Assembly: GCA_963825595.1 (NCBI GenBank)
Contig: CAWGUE010000009.1
Coordinates: forward strand, 1 to 64,000
Direction of reading: 5' to 3'
Length of the DNA stretch: 64,000 bases
From: JARFQH01 sp963825595
Lineage (GTDB): Bacteria > Desulfobacterota > Desulfobacteria > Desulfobacterales > SG8-13
The notes below the pieces were generated by a model. That model did no database searches. It saw only the letters and a list, made by a program, of their open reading frames with translations, and was not told the DNA's origin. The translations under genes and the position numbers were made by a program. Numbering within the stretch: the first letter of the stretch is position 1; each line of letters starts with the position of its first letter. This document shows positions 26,159-35,030 of this stretch, one piece after another.

Positions 26159-26971
26159 TCAGGAAGGACTTGTATGGGCACTAGGTGGGTCATCAGGGAT
26201 ATCGTAAAGACGGCACGTATTGCTCCAGATCGTCGTCGCCAATCTATCCGGAACCTCCCCGATGACGTCGGCGAGTTTGAGCAGCACGGTCCTTACGAAG
26301 GCTGGCTCATTGCGGCGGGTGTGGTTCTTTTCCGGTGCTGGTGTGAGATAGGGGGCATCGGTTTCCACAAGGAGTCTTTCGGTCGGAGCGGTCGGCATCA
26401 TCTCCCGCAGCGCCGCTCCACGCGCTTTCATCGTCAGGATTCCGGTGATGCCGACATACAGTCCAAATTCCAGGTAGCGTGCGAGTTCGTCTGGATTCCC
26501 GCTGAAGCAATGGATCACTCCTTTCATTCCCGGTTCGGCATGTTCACGAAGGAGATCGTAGAAGCGACCGCCGCTGTCTCTTTCGTGAAAAATGAGGGGA
26601 AGGCGCATGTCCTGCGCCAATTCAAGTTGGCGAATAAACCATTTCTCCTGAATGGCTCGTGGTGAGTACATGCGGTTGAAGTCGAGGCCGATCTCTCCCC
26701 AGGCGCGCACCTTTTTATGGCGCGCCAGCTGCCGCAGTTCTTCGAGCACGGCGTCGCTGCAATCTTTGGCATCATGGGGGTGGATCCCGACCGCCGCATG
26801 GCAACCGGGGAATTCTTCGGCCAGTCGAACGGCTTGGTGGGAGCTGTTGCGATCGGTGCCGACGGTCATCATCGCGACGACGCCCGCTTCGCGGGCGCGC
26901 TCCAAAACTGAGCGACGGTCCTTATCATAAGCCCGATCATCGAGGTGGCAGTGACTGTCAAAAATATTCAT
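26159..26971 (-). CDS. tatD: TatD-family metal-dependent hydrolase (3'-5' DNase)
   Basis: 270 residues from ATG 26971 (GGAG about 10 nt upstream); the open frame extends to 27034 but the family begins MNIFDSHCHLD. Metal ligands are visible in order: DSHCHLD (residues 4-10), GEIGLDFNR with the Glu ligand, IFHERDSGG (His), VIHCFSGNPDEL (His) and ETDAPYLTP (Asp). TatD proteins are TIM-barrel nucleases that trim 3' ends of single-stranded DNA, proposed for repair of oxidised DNA and DNA fragmentation. Length is typical. No sec or tat gene is nearby. Confidence 0.92.
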   Translation of the reverse strand: MNIFDSHCHLDDRAYDKDRRSVLERAREAGVVAMMTVGTDRNSSHQAVRLAEEFPGCHAAVGIHPHDAKDCSDAVLEELRQLARHKKVRAWGEIGLDFNRMYSPRAIQEKWFIRQLELAQDMRLPLIFHERDSGGRFYDLLREHAEPGMKGVIHCFSGNPDELARYLEFGLYVGITGILTMKARGAALREMMPTAPTERLLVETDAPYLTPAPEKNHTRRNEPAFVRTVLLKLADVIGEVPDRLATTIWSNTCRLYDIPDDPPSAHTSPS

Positions 26972-27549
26972 CGGCGGATCTCCGGATTTTTCTTGTTTTG
27001 GAAACGCTGTAACGCTAAGGCGTTTGACCCGCACATTTCATGAATATTTTTCAGTAAACGTGAAAGTAAACATAATATCAACGGGTTAAGGATTATTATG
27101 CCACTAATTTTTAGCGTACATTTTGTACTCTAACAATTCGATAAAAAGAGCCAAAAAATATTGAAGCGCTCCCACCCTTCGGGCAGTCAGCTTCCACTGT
27201 AAGGAATATCTCATTGATATGCGTTCGCTTTTGCTGGCTATGCAGTGCCACCCGCGGGGCGAGCCGCATGCGATCATTTATCCCGCCGGGGCTGGATTAT
27301 CAACGGATTGCGGTACTGAAGTACAGCTGCGCCTTTGAATGCCCTCGCTTTGCAGGATCACACATCTGATTCTATTTGCTGAGGTGTGTGCCTTGCAAAT
27401 GAACGAATGCGACTCTTGAAAAATGCGTGTAAACATTATCATATGATATAAGCGATTAATCGTTTTTTATCAATGAAAGCGTTGACAATGTTATGGGCAT
27501 ATGCTTGTAAATAATCTTCTATTCGACCGAAATAAGGAAAAGAATACGA
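26972..27549. other. Intergenic stretch, no gene seen
   Basis: 578 nt between tatD and the 27550 repeat element. AT-rich at both ends with a GC-richer centre (27200-27330, GCGGGGCGAGCCGC). No open frame with a credible start, and no tRNA- or terminator-like fold that I can support. Confidence 0.4.
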
Positions 27550-27796
27550 GAAGCCATCTCAAAATTAGGGTTTTGGTTCAAGGTCAAGGCGGATCCGAGT
27601 TTCCCCGCTGTGCGGGACTTCCCGCCTGATCGATTCTTCTTTGTGGGTCGCAGCCCACAGGCATACTGAAGTATGTCGGTGACTTATAACGATTAACCAA
27701 CGCAGAGACTTGTCCGCCTCTTGAGGATTTATCCGCCCGCCTGAGGCGGCTAAACCTCTGGCGGATTGGACCAAAAGACTATTTTGAGATACCTTC
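27550..27796. mobile_element. 247-bp MITE-like element with terminal inverted repeats
   Basis: The left end GAAGCCATCTCAAAAT...TTTTGGT and the reverse complement of the right end GAAGGTATCTCAAAAT...TTTTGG match at most positions over about 26 bases. The interior has no gene; it contains CGCCTGAGGCGG and other short palindromes. The element ends 40 nt before the nfnA start codon, so it may supply or separate promoter sequence. No transposase is encoded; a MITE or other non-autonomous element is inferred. Confidence 0.62.
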
Positions 27797-27835
27797 GAAT
27801 GAAATTCAGTGAAAATACCAGTTTGGAGGAATCTA

Positions 27836-28678
27836 ATGTTTAAAATCGTGAGACGCCAGGAATTGGCCGAGGGAACCGTCATATTGAATGAAATCAATGC
27901 GCCGCGGATTGCCCGCAAGGCCCAACCCGGTCAGTTTGTCATGCTCAAAGCCAACGAAGATGGGGAGCGCATTCCCCTGACAATGGCTGAAACCGATCCG
28001 GAAAAGGGCACCATCACCATCATTTACATGGTGGTCGGAAAATCGACGGCCCTTTTCAAAACCTTGAAGGTCGGGGAAGGCTACCAGGACGTCATCGGCC
28101 CGCTCGGCAAGGCGACGGACATTGAAAAAGTGGGCAATGTCGTGTGTGTTGGCGGCGGAACCGGAATCGCCGTATTGCACCCCATCACCCGCGCCCTGAA
28201 GGATGCCGGAAATCGTGTGTCGGCCATCATTGGTGCTCGCACCAAGGAACTGTTGATCCTGGAGGATCACATGCGACGTGCTTCAAATGAGCTGATCATC
28301 TGCACTGACGACGGTTCATACGGCCGAAAAGGTTTTGTGACCGAAGCCCTGAAGGATGTCCTCGAGCAAGGGGACACCGCGCTGGTTGTAGCGATCGGAC
28401 CGGTTCCGATGATGAAATTCGTGTGCAAACTGACGGCCGAGTTCGGGGTCAAGACCATCGTCAGCCTCAATCCGATCATGGTCGACGGGACCGGCATGTG
28501 TGGCGGGTGTCGTGTTACGGTGGGCGGAGAAACCAAATTCGCCTGCGTGGACGGCCCCGAATTCGACGGACACGAGGTAGACTACGATGAGCTGATGTTG
28601 CGGCTGCAGGCATACTGCGAGGATGAGAAACATTGTTTTGAAGATTACTGTATGCTGAAACCCGAGGGGGCCCGTTAA
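27836..28678 (+). CDS. nfnA: NfnA: NADH-dependent reduced ferredoxin:NADP+ oxidoreductase small subunit
   Basis: 280 residues from ATG 27836 (GGAGG upstream). The N-terminal FAD-binding barrel begins MFKIVRRQELAEGTVILNEINAPRIARKAQPGQFVMLKANEDGERIPLTMAE. An NAD(H)-binding Rossmann segment follows (NVVCVGGGTGIAVLHPI, about residue 102), and the C-terminus has a [2Fe-2S] Cys set MCGGCR...FACVDGPEFDGHEVDYD (about residues 221-245). It forms the electron-bifurcating transhydrogenase with NfnB, which couples NADH and reduced ferredoxin to NADP+. The same pair has been called sulfide dehydrogenase (SudB). NfnB is encoded 84 nt downstream. Confidence 0.9.
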   Translation: MFKIVRRQELAEGTVILNEINAPRIARKAQPGQFVMLKANEDGERIPLTMAETDPEKGTITIIYMVVGKSTALFKTLKVGEGYQDVIGPLGKATDIEKVGNVVCVGGGTGIAVLHPITRALKDAGNRVSAIIGARTKELLILEDHMRRASNELIICTDDGSYGRKGFVTEALKDVLEQGDTALVVAIGPVPMMKFVCKLTAEFGVKTIVSLNPIMVDGTGMCGGCRVTVGGETKFACVDGPEFDGHEVDYDELMLRLQAYCEDEKHCFEDYCMLKPEGAR

Positions 28679-28762
28679 TTCGTGACCATCCATAAATGGC
28701 CCTCTTAACGCCATCGATGCGAACAGCAAAAGAGAATAGTGATAGATCTTGTGGAGGATAGC

Positions 28763-30178
28763 ATGGCTGATAACGCTTTGAAAAAAGAAAAAATCTATCG
28801 GGTGCCGATGCCGGAACAGGAACCTCATATCCGCGCCAGGAACTTTATGGAGGTCCCTACGGGGTATACACCGGAAATGGCAATGACAGAGGCCGCACGC
28901 TGCCTTCAGTGCAAAAAGCCGGCTTGTGTGGAAGGTTGCCCTGTCAGTGTCGATATTCCCGGCTTTATCCGCCTCATCCGAGAGGGCGACTTTACCAAGT
29001 CGATCCGCAACCTGTGGAGTAAAAACAGTCTGCCGGCAGTGTGTGGTCGCGTTTGCCCGCAGGAAATCCAGTGCGAGGGCAAATGCATCGTCGGTAAAAA
29101 AGACAAGCCGGTCGCCATTGGCAATCTGGAACGGTTTGCGGCCGACTATGAACGCGAACACGGCAGCGGAGCGTTGCCGCCCACGCAGAAGCCGACCGGG
29201 AAACGGGTGGCGGTTGTGGGCTCTGGCCCGTCCGGACTAACCGTGGCCGGCGATCTGATCGTCAAGGGGCACGAGGTCACCGTCATGGAGGCCTTTCACA
29301 AGCCGGGTGGCGTTCTGGTGTATGGTATTCCCGAGTTCAGGCTGCCGAAGGCGATCGTCGCCCAGGAAGTGCACTTTCTCGAACGACTGGGAGTCAAGGT
29401 CGAAAGCAACATCGTGGTCGGCCGCACCGTTACCCTGGACGAGCTTTTTGAAGAAGAGGGCTACGATGCCGTTTATGTCGGTGTTGGGGCCGGGCTGCCG
29501 CGCTTTATGAATGTCCCGGGTGAAAATCTGATCGGGATCCTCTCCGCCAATGAATACCTGACGCGCGCTAACCTGATGAAGGCTTATCTCTTTCCCGATG
29601 TCGACACTCCGGTTCCGCGGGGCAGGAATGTCGTCGTTTTGGGAGCCGGCAACGTCGCCATGGACTCTGCCCGAACGGCGATGCGCCTTGGTGCGGAAAA
29701 AGTCAGAATCGTCTACCGGCGGTCACGTGAGGAAATGCCGGCCCGGGTTGCCGAGATCCACCATGCCGAAGAGGAGGGCATCGAATTCATGCTTTTGACC
29801 AACCCCACCCGGTACCTGGGGAACGAACAGGGCCGCCTGACCGGCATGGAGTGCTTAAAGATGGAACTTGGCGAACCCGATAGTTCGGGGCGCCGGCGAC
29901 CGGTTCCGGTTGCGGGGTCAGAGTTTCAGTTCGATTGTGACTTGTGTATCGTTGCCGTCGGTTCCGGCGCCAATCCCCTGTTGACCCGTTCGACACCCGA
30001 TATGCGGCTCAACAGGTGGGGGTACATCGCTGCGGATCCCGAGACCGGTAAGACCACCAAGAAGGGCGTGTGGGCCGGAGGAGATATCGTCACCGGGGCG
30101 GCGACCGTTATCCTGGCCATGGGGGCCGGCCGCAAGGCCGCCGATTCGATTCACAATTACCTGATCTGGGGATGGTGA
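28763..30178 (+). CDS. nfnB: NfnB: electron-bifurcating transhydrogenase large subunit (GltD-like)
   Basis: 472 residues from ATG 28763 with GTGGAGGA upstream. The N-terminal ferredoxin-like part carries the first Cys group C47, C50, C55, C59 (CLQCKKPACVEGCP) and a second CGRVCPQEIQCEGKC, for two [4Fe-4S] clusters. The FAD site is VAVVGSGPSGLTVAGDL and the NADP site VVVLGAGNVAMDSARTAMRLGA. The C-terminus keeps WAGGDIVTGAATVILAMGAGRKAA. This is the bifurcating subunit that pairs with NfnA in energy metabolism of sulfate reducers and clostridia. Alone the sequence could be read as glutamate synthase small subunit, but the nfnA neighbour settles it. Confidence 0.9.
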   Translation: MADNALKKEKIYRVPMPEQEPHIRARNFMEVPTGYTPEMAMTEAARCLQCKKPACVEGCPVSVDIPGFIRLIREGDFTKSIRNLWSKNSLPAVCGRVCPQEIQCEGKCIVGKKDKPVAIGNLERFAADYEREHGSGALPPTQKPTGKRVAVVGSGPSGLTVAGDLIVKGHEVTVMEAFHKPGGVLVYGIPEFRLPKAIVAQEVHFLERLGVKVESNIVVGRTVTLDELFEEEGYDAVYVGVGAGLPRFMNVPGENLIGILSANEYLTRANLMKAYLFPDVDTPVPRGRNVVVLGAGNVAMDSARTAMRLGAEKVRIVYRRSREEMPARVAEIHHAEEEGIEFMLLTNPTRYLGNEQGRLTGMECLKMELGEPDSSGRRRPVPVAGSEFQFDCDLCIVAVGSGANPLLTRSTPDMRLNRWGYIAADPETGKTTKKGVWAGGDIVTGAATVILAMGAGRKAADSIHNYLIWGW

Positions 30179-30183
30179 TTGTT

Positions 30184-30217
30184 CGCCCTGTTAAACGGGA
30201 TTGTGTTTTACAGGGCG
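30184..30217 (+). terminator. Possible terminator after nfnAB
   Basis: CGCCCTGTTAAAC and GTTTTACAGGGCG form a 13-bp stem with one mismatch and an 8-nt loop, starting 6 nt after the nfnB stop. A T-run is missing, so it may only stabilise the mRNA end. Confidence 0.4.
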
Positions 30218-30692
30218 GTGCCGCACTCCGGTGACTTCCAGTTAAGCCGCATTATTCTCTAAAATTGATAACCGCAGCGATGACGGTCTTTTAAACGGTG
30301 TATCGAAGGCCATTACGGTGCGGCCGGCCTGGGCCAGAGGATCAATGAAACGGTAGAGCCTGAATTCCCGGGCCGTTCCACACGTGAACGCGCAGGAGGG
30401 GCCCTGCCTAAAAGCCAGCGGTCCTGCGGCCGACAACGACAGCGGAATGCCTGGCCATCCTCCGGGCGTCGTTTTTCAGCCATGGAGATCCGGCAAGAAT
30501 CCACCTGGGAACAAAGTCTGGAAACAAGCCCTCCGATAAACTTGGGGACCGGATGTCCCGGGGCTGAAAAAACGGTCGGGTGATCCGGTCCTTGACGTTT
30601 GAGTGCGAGCGCTCGTGTGTTTTTCGTGAAAAATTTTCCCGTAACCGGTTATTTTTTCCTCCTGGCGCTCAAACACGGACGGGCTGTGGTGG
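30218..30692. other. Intergenic stretch, no gene seen
   Basis: 475 nt between nfnB and the tetR-type gene, both pointing into it. GC content is like coding DNA, but each frame lacks a credible start, and I recognise no fragment. It may be decayed coding sequence. Confidence 0.4.
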
Positions 30693-31277
30693 TCATCGGC
30701 GATAGGCGTCCAGCAGTCGATCGAGCGCCTGCTTTTGCCGTTTGGCGGTTTCAGAATCGCGCAACAGTTTGTGGTAATAATGAAATCCGAGCAAAAGCGA
30801 ATAGAGGTCGAAGGCAAACTGTTCGCAGTTGCTATCGGATTTGAAATCGCCCACCCTGACGGCTGATTCGGCGATGCGCCGCAAGCTCTCGATCCATTCT
30901 TCCTGTTGGCGGACAAGGTAGTCTCTGACATTTCCCGGACGATCGCTGAACTCAGTGCTGGCAGAGACGAAGATGCATCCGCCGGTCAAGCTGTTGCTCC
31001 ACCGGATCCAGCTTTCAACCAGGGACATGATCCGCGCCGTGCCGGCCGGAGTTCGCAAAGCCGGTAACAGGACCTTATCTCTGAAATCGCCGGCAGCGTG
31101 CTTCAGGATTTCGACTTGCAGGTTTTCTTTGGACTGAAAGTGGGCAAACAGTCCGCTTTTGGACATTCCGGTATCTTTGGCCAAGGCGCCGATGGTTACC
31201 GATTCCAGGCTCAATCGGCTGGCCATGTCAAGACCGGCTTCCAGAATTGCGATTCGCGTATCTTCACCCTTCGTCAT
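30693..31277 (-). CDS. TetR/AcrR-family transcriptional regulator
   Basis: 194 residues from ATG 31277. The N-terminal HTH is complete: VTIGALAKDTGMSKSGLFAHFQSKENLQVEIL (about residues 27-58). The C-terminal helices (TetR_C type) have GGCIFVSASTEFSDRPGNVRDYLVRQQEEW, where the ligand pocket would lie. A perfect 12-bp palindrome sits 14 nt upstream of its start (31292-31303) and is the likely operator, so the gene probably represses itself. No divergent partner gene is obvious: the plus strand next to it lacks a real gene, so the regulated target, if any, is elsewhere. Confidence 0.88.
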   Translation of the reverse strand: MTKGEDTRIAILEAGLDMASRLSLESVTIGALAKDTGMSKSGLFAHFQSKENLQVEILKHAAGDFRDKVLLPALRTPAGTARIMSLVESWIRWSNSLTGGCIFVSASTEFSDRPGNVRDYLVRQQEEWIESLRRIAESAVRVGDFKSDSNCEQFAFDLYSLLLGFHYYHKLLRDSETAKRQKQALDRLLDAYRR

Positions 31278-31291
31278 GGAACAAAAATAGT

Positions 31292-31303
31292 ACGAACGTT
31301 CGT
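31292..31303. promoter_or_regulatory. Perfect palindrome ACGAACGTTCGT, probable TetR operator
   Basis: 12-bp perfect palindrome directly upstream of the tetR-type gene. TetR-family dimers bind such short inverted repeats, and autoregulation is common. I did not see the same word elsewhere in the window. Confidence 0.65.
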
Positions 31304-31507
31304 CTAAGTCAAGTGAGATATTATCCTGTCAGCAGAGTTTGATGACGGTTTGGATTCTGGCCAGGTATGTGTTAACTTCCGCAACCGTTAAACGTCTGAA
31401 GTCCTACCGGCAAAGACGGGGGGTACCGATGATGATTATGCCATTCGCTATGAAAGGTCAGATGGGGCTGAAGGCTGCGGCAGCGAGCGACGGCATCGCT
31501 GTGGGCA

Positions 31508-32320
31508 TCAAGCGGGGTGTCCGACGCTGTTGAGAATGCGGGAAACATAGCGCTTCGTTTCGGGAAAGGGTACATCACCCCCGTATTTTGTGACGTTGCC
31601 CGGCCCGGCATTGTATGCGGACAGGGCCATTCGAATATCACCGCCGAACAGATCGAGCATTTGACGCAGGTAACGGGTTCCGCCGTCAATGTTCTGACGG
31701 ATATCGAAAGGGTTTTCCACGCCCAGTTCTTTGGCCGTTGCCGGCATCAGCTGCATCAAGCCCTGGGCTCCGGCCACAGACACCGCATCCACCTCGAAGT
31801 TCGATTCGGCTTTGACCACGGCTCGGATCATATCCGGTGACACGTCGTATTTTTGAGCGGCTTCACGGATGCACCGGTCGATGGTTTGAGCTGCAACTGC
31901 ATCGCGATGCTCAGGCTTGAGGCTTTGCCCAGGTCGTGATTGTGCCGCAGTCGCTTGGTTCGTATGAGAAGACACGTATTTCGTTGCTTCCGGAGTTTGG
32001 GGGTGCTGGGCAGAAGTTTCCTGTGCACCGGCGGTTTTCGCTTCCACGTCGGCAGACAGTGGGCAATTGCCGCATACTGTGCGTTGTTCGTAGCGGATGG
32101 CAGGGATCGGGTTGGTCAGGTAATCCACTGCTGTCAGGCCTTGTGCGGATGGGCTCGCATTCCGGTTGCCGCCGGTCAGGCTGGATCTCAACAACCGTGA
32201 AAAGGGATCGCTGGCGGCGTCCGGGCGCACCGAGGGGGTCTTCAAGCCTCGCGAGCGGTCTTTGGCCGGTTCCAGGCGCGCAAGATAGTCTCGGATCGTC
32301 ATGGGGTCATTGCTCAACAC
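31508..32320 (-). CDS. Lytic transglycosylase (SLT domain) without signal peptide
   Basis: 270 residues from GTG 32320, placed five bases after GAGGAGGA. The first 130 residues are a Pro/Ser/Thr/Ala-rich low-complexity arm with no signal peptide. The C-terminal SLT domain reads IDRCIREAAQKYDVSPDMIRAVVKAESNFEVDAVSVAGAQGLMQLMPATAKELG, with the catalytic Glu in KAESNF, then LSAYNAGPGNV. Such enzymes cleave the MurNAc-GlcNAc bond of peptidoglycan with anhydro product. The missing signal suggests export by another route, for example as part of a secretion or flagellar apparatus, or a mis-set start. No such system is encoded nearby. Confidence 0.86.
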   Translation of the reverse strand: MLSNDPMTIRDYLARLEPAKDRSRGLKTPSVRPDAASDPFSRLLRSSLTGGNRNASPSAQGLTAVDYLTNPIPAIRYEQRTVCGNCPLSADVEAKTAGAQETSAQHPQTPEATKYVSSHTNQATAAQSRPGQSLKPEHRDAVAAQTIDRCIREAAQKYDVSPDMIRAVVKAESNFEVDAVSVAGAQGLMQLMPATAKELGVENPFDIRQNIDGGTRYLRQMLDLFGGDIRMALSAYNAGPGNVTKYGGDVPFPETKRYVSRILNSVGHPA

Positions 32321-32439
32321 GGCATCCTCCTCAAGTGAGTATCACCGCATAATAAGCAATATTCATTCCAGGTCGAACTTAATACCGGAAATACCACTCC
32401 ATACAGACCATTGATATCCAGAGGTCGCCGTATGCCTTG

Positions 32440-33390
32440 TCAGGGCCGGTTTATTTCGAATGCGGGAGTCATGATTTCGCTTGGCATGCTGCTCCACTGG
32501 ACACCGCAGAAACGGGTGCGGATCGTGTAGCGTCCCGAAGGCAGATCGGCTGGTATGCGCCAGCGAATGCGTGCCATCTGATCGATGTCGGAGAACCGGG
32601 GACATTCTCCTTCGGTTACTACCGTAAAGGAGGGGTCGAAGCGGGTGACTTCCGTCTCCGATTCCCCCTTATCGTCTTGTCGGACCAGGTCAAACTGCGG
32701 TGCCACTCCGATGGGAAAGGCGGTCATGCGGATGAACCTCAGAATGATCGTTTCGCCTGCCCGGTAGCGGTCGAAGTCGGTGACGCTTCCGATCAGCTTA
32801 TTGTCTTCGGAGATTCCCGTCCCCACTCCCGAGGTTTTTTCGTCCCATGACCGGGCCGGCCCCACATCGATGTGCACCGTCTCTCCATGATAATAACCGG
32901 TTCCTCCGAAACCGAGTTCTTTGACATACTCCCAGACGCGCCTGGCGGGTACACCTTCAATTTTTAAATCGGCCGCCATTCCATACTGGTGAAGACTGGC
33001 TTTGGCGGCCAGTTTGCCCTGGCTGCGGAGCGAAGTGTTGTATGTCGGGCTGCGGTATCCGGAGGTGATCGAGATCCGTTCTCCAGGGGCGAGGTGGTCC
33101 TGAAGCAGATCGAGATACTCGATCAGACGCAGGGAAAGTTCGCTGTGGTCGGGATCGTGCGGAGCGCCGAAAACACGGCTGATGGCAGCCATGGCTGCAG
33201 GATCATACGTTTGTCCGTGGCGGTACCGTCCGCTAAAAGATTCACCGGACTTTTCACCGAACAGGTCGATCTGTCCATCACCGCTGAAGAAAAATCGAGT
33301 CACATCCGCCGAAACTATTGACTGACCGGAAATCGCCAAATTAATTACCAGCAGCACGGCAACCATGCCGGGCGACAGGGTTTGAATCAT
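32440..33390 (-). CDS. Exported DUF882/M15-type murein peptidase-like protein
   Basis: 316 residues from ATG 33390 (AAAAGGGG upstream; an upstream in-frame start at 33420 is possible). Signal peptide to about residue 30. The M15/YcbK-like domain has SITSGYRSPTYNTSLRS, LHQYGMAADLKIEG (His and Asp zinc ligands) and HIDVGPARSW (His ligand). These enzymes cut the D-Ala/meso-DAP or related bonds in peptidoglycan. A C-terminal part of about 130 residues (from about residue 215) with beta-strands and a final RYTIRTRFCGVQWSSMPSEIM is not catalytic and may be a cell-wall-binding module. It is encoded beside the lytic transglycosylase gene on the same strand. Confidence 0.85.
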   Translation of the reverse strand: MIQTLSPGMVAVLLVINLAISGQSIVSADVTRFFFSGDGQIDLFGEKSGESFSGRYRHGQTYDPAAMAAISRVFGAPHDPDHSELSLRLIEYLDLLQDHLAPGERISITSGYRSPTYNTSLRSQGKLAAKASLHQYGMAADLKIEGVPARRVWEYVKELGFGGTGYYHGETVHIDVGPARSWDEKTSGVGTGISEDNKLIGSVTDFDRYRAGETIILRFIRMTAFPIGVAPQFDLVRQDDKGESETEVTRFDPSFTVVTEGECPRFSDIDQMARIRWRIPADLPSGRYTIRTRFCGVQWSSMPSEIMTPAFEINRP

Positions 33391-33475
33391 ATGGGGGCCC
33401 CTTTTGTTATCCATGGACACTTCGAAATGCCTTCAAACCGAATTTTTCATTTATAGTCTCATTATGATACTAATA

Positions 33476-33572
33476 ATTCAATGACCGGTTGGTTGCCCTA
33501 AATAATAAGTTTAAAAGATCGCTTTGAGCGCTTCAAAAACCAGCCCTCATGCTTTACCGGGGGGCATTGGAT
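33476..33572. repeat. Dispersed ~97-bp palindromic element, copy B
   Basis: Begins ATTCAATGACC and ends GGGCATTGGAT, an imperfect terminal inverted repeat (two changes). The interior has GATCGCTTTGAGCGCTTC, a hairpin shared with the other copies. It lies 18 nt upstream of the ridA start codon, so its right end borders the ribosome binding site of that gene. Confidence 0.72.
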
Positions 33573-33589
33573 TCAGAAAGGGGAAAACG

Positions 33590-33982
33590 ATGCCACGTCA
33601 ACTTGTTTCCAGCGGAAGCCCGTATGAACCGGTGGTCGGATTTTCGAGAGCCGTGAGAGTCGGCGATTACATATCCGTTGGCGGAACCGCGCCGATCGGC
33701 ACTGACGGCAAGACCTCGGCGCCGGGTGATCCGGCCGGCCAGACACGGAGATGTTTTGAAATCATCAAAACCGCTTTAGAGAAAGCCGGGGCTGATTTAA
33801 GAGACGTCGTTCGAACACGGATCATGCTCCTGCGCATAGAGGACTGGGAAGCGGCTGCCCGCGTACACGGTGAATATTTCGGTGACATCCGCCCGGCCAG
33901 CACCATCGTGCAAGTTGCGCGTTTTATCGAACCCGAATGGCTCGTTGAGATCGAGGCCGATGCCGTGATCGCTCGAATTTGA
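33590..33982 (+). CDS. ridA: RidA/YjgF-family enamine/imine deaminase
   Basis: 130 residues from ATG 33590 (AAGGGG upstream). The family shape is full: a start LVSSGSPYEPVVGFSRAVRVGDYISVGGTAPIG, a helix EIIKTALEKAGADLRDVVRTRIML, and the end PASTIVQVARFIEPEWLVEIEADAVI, in which the Arg after the VQVA strand is in the expected active-site place. RidA hydrolyses reactive 2-aminoacrylate-type imines made by PLP enzymes. It is likely cytosolic and trimeric. A repeat element is immediately upstream. Confidence 0.85.
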   Translation: MPRQLVSSGSPYEPVVGFSRAVRVGDYISVGGTAPIGTDGKTSAPGDPAGQTRRCFEIIKTALEKAGADLRDVVRTRIMLLRIEDWEAAARVHGEYFGDIRPASTIVQVARFIEPEWLVEIEADAVIARI

Positions 33983-34284
33983 TTGCGGTTTCCGTCGCAG
34001 GATGGTGAAAATCGTTTGCGCTATCCCATGTGGCCTTAACATTCAGCATACTTCTGATTACCCACCATATGACGGCGTATTGGGGCGAAACCAACGAGTT
34101 CACTTGGCGCTCATTGATTTTTAACCATACCCTTTTTATGCGGTTCATCCGGTGCGAGTTCGGGCATTCACTCGGACGCGCATTTACATGCCACCTTTTG
34201 GGGTTATATTGCATCTATGGGGTAGCTCAAGTACGAACGCTGTTATACCCGTAATGGCCCGCACGACGAAAGAGGAGCCATGAC
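33983..34284. other. Intergenic stretch, no gene seen
   Basis: 302 nt between ridA and the 82-residue gene. I see no start, fold or repeat that can be supported. Confidence 0.4.
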
Positions 34285-34533
34285 ATGCCGACATCTGCAC
34301 GCGAAAATGTTCTGGCCCTTTTGGCCAAGGAATGGATCCACAGCGGACCGCCGGGGGTTATGGATATCAGCGATATCGTAGCGGTTCTTTCTCAGGCGCC
34401 CAGCGAGACGTTGGCGGTGGTGAGGGAATTGTTTACCGATGGATTGGTCGACATGAATGCGCTGAAAACCGCCGCATTTCTGACGCCCGAAGGCTTTGCG
34501 GCCGCCGGGAACACCGGGAGAGGGGCGGCGTGA
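34285..34533 (+). CDS. Small winged-helix-like protein of unknown function
   Basis: 82 residues, ATG 34285 with AGAGGAG upstream. The pattern VLALLAKEWIHSGPPGVMDISDIVAVLSQAPSETLAVVRELFTDGLVDMNALKTAAFLTPEGF has the helix spacing of a small winged helix, with FLTPEGFAAAG as a likely wing. No assigned family. It precedes another small unknown on the same strand by 56 nt. Confidence 0.65.
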   Translation: MPTSARENVLALLAKEWIHSGPPGVMDISDIVAVLSQAPSETLAVVRELFTDGLVDMNALKTAAFLTPEGFAAAGNTGRGAA

Positions 34534-34589
34534 CCAGTGCCGATACCGAGATAACCAGCGACCCCCTTACCGGGAAATGGAACCAATAA

Positions 34590-34931
34590 GTGGAAACCGT
34601 TCTGTTGATCATCATTGTTCTGGCCTATGTCATCATCAAAAGGATTGCTGAAAAACGGATGGCCCGAACGCGCATTATCAGCGACGAAGAATGCCTGCTC
34701 CACCTGGCCAGGTTGAACGGTTGCAGCGAATTCGCATTGTTTCGAAAAGCGGCCCTTTTTTGGACAGTGGCCGCACATCAGGTCGAGGAAGATTTCAGGT
34801 CCTATCTGATGGGTGGAGATCTCCCGCACTATGTGCGTGACTACATCCGCAAAAATCCCCTCGATCGGGATCAGCTCCAGCAGCTGATCTATAATTCGGG
34901 CGGCATTTTCTATCCGTCATGGAAGGTGTGA
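34590..34931 (+). CDS. Small membrane-anchored protein of unknown function
   Basis: 113 residues from GTG 34590; no strong ribosome binding site is seen, so the start is uncertain. One N-terminal transmembrane segment (VLLIIIVLAYVIIK), then a basic stretch and a soluble helical domain containing ISDEECLLHLARLNGCSEFALFRKAALFWTVAAHQVEEDFRSYL and a tail FYPSWKV. I do not recognise it. It follows the small winged-helix-like gene and may share its transcript. Confidence 0.62.
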   Translation: METVLLIIIVLAYVIIKRIAEKRMARTRIISDEECLLHLARLNGCSEFALFRKAALFWTVAAHQVEEDFRSYLMGGDLPHYVRDYIRKNPLDRDQLQQLIYNSGGIFYPSWKV

Positions 34932-35030
34932 TAACTCTCGGTAAATTACTTCCTTTGGTGGGGTCCTAACGTTTACCAGTTCCAGGAGGTTACAAATACC
35001 TGTGACGAGGATCATTATGTCATATTGAAC

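Noticed and set aside
28316..29161. 281-codon minus-strand frame across the nfnA/nfnB junction
   Set aside because: Shadow of nfnAB; no ribosome binding site, no recognisable domain.
30476..30931. 151-codon minus-strand frame overlapping the TetR gene end
   Set aside because: It overlaps the real TetR frame and resembles out-of-frame translation; no homologous motif.
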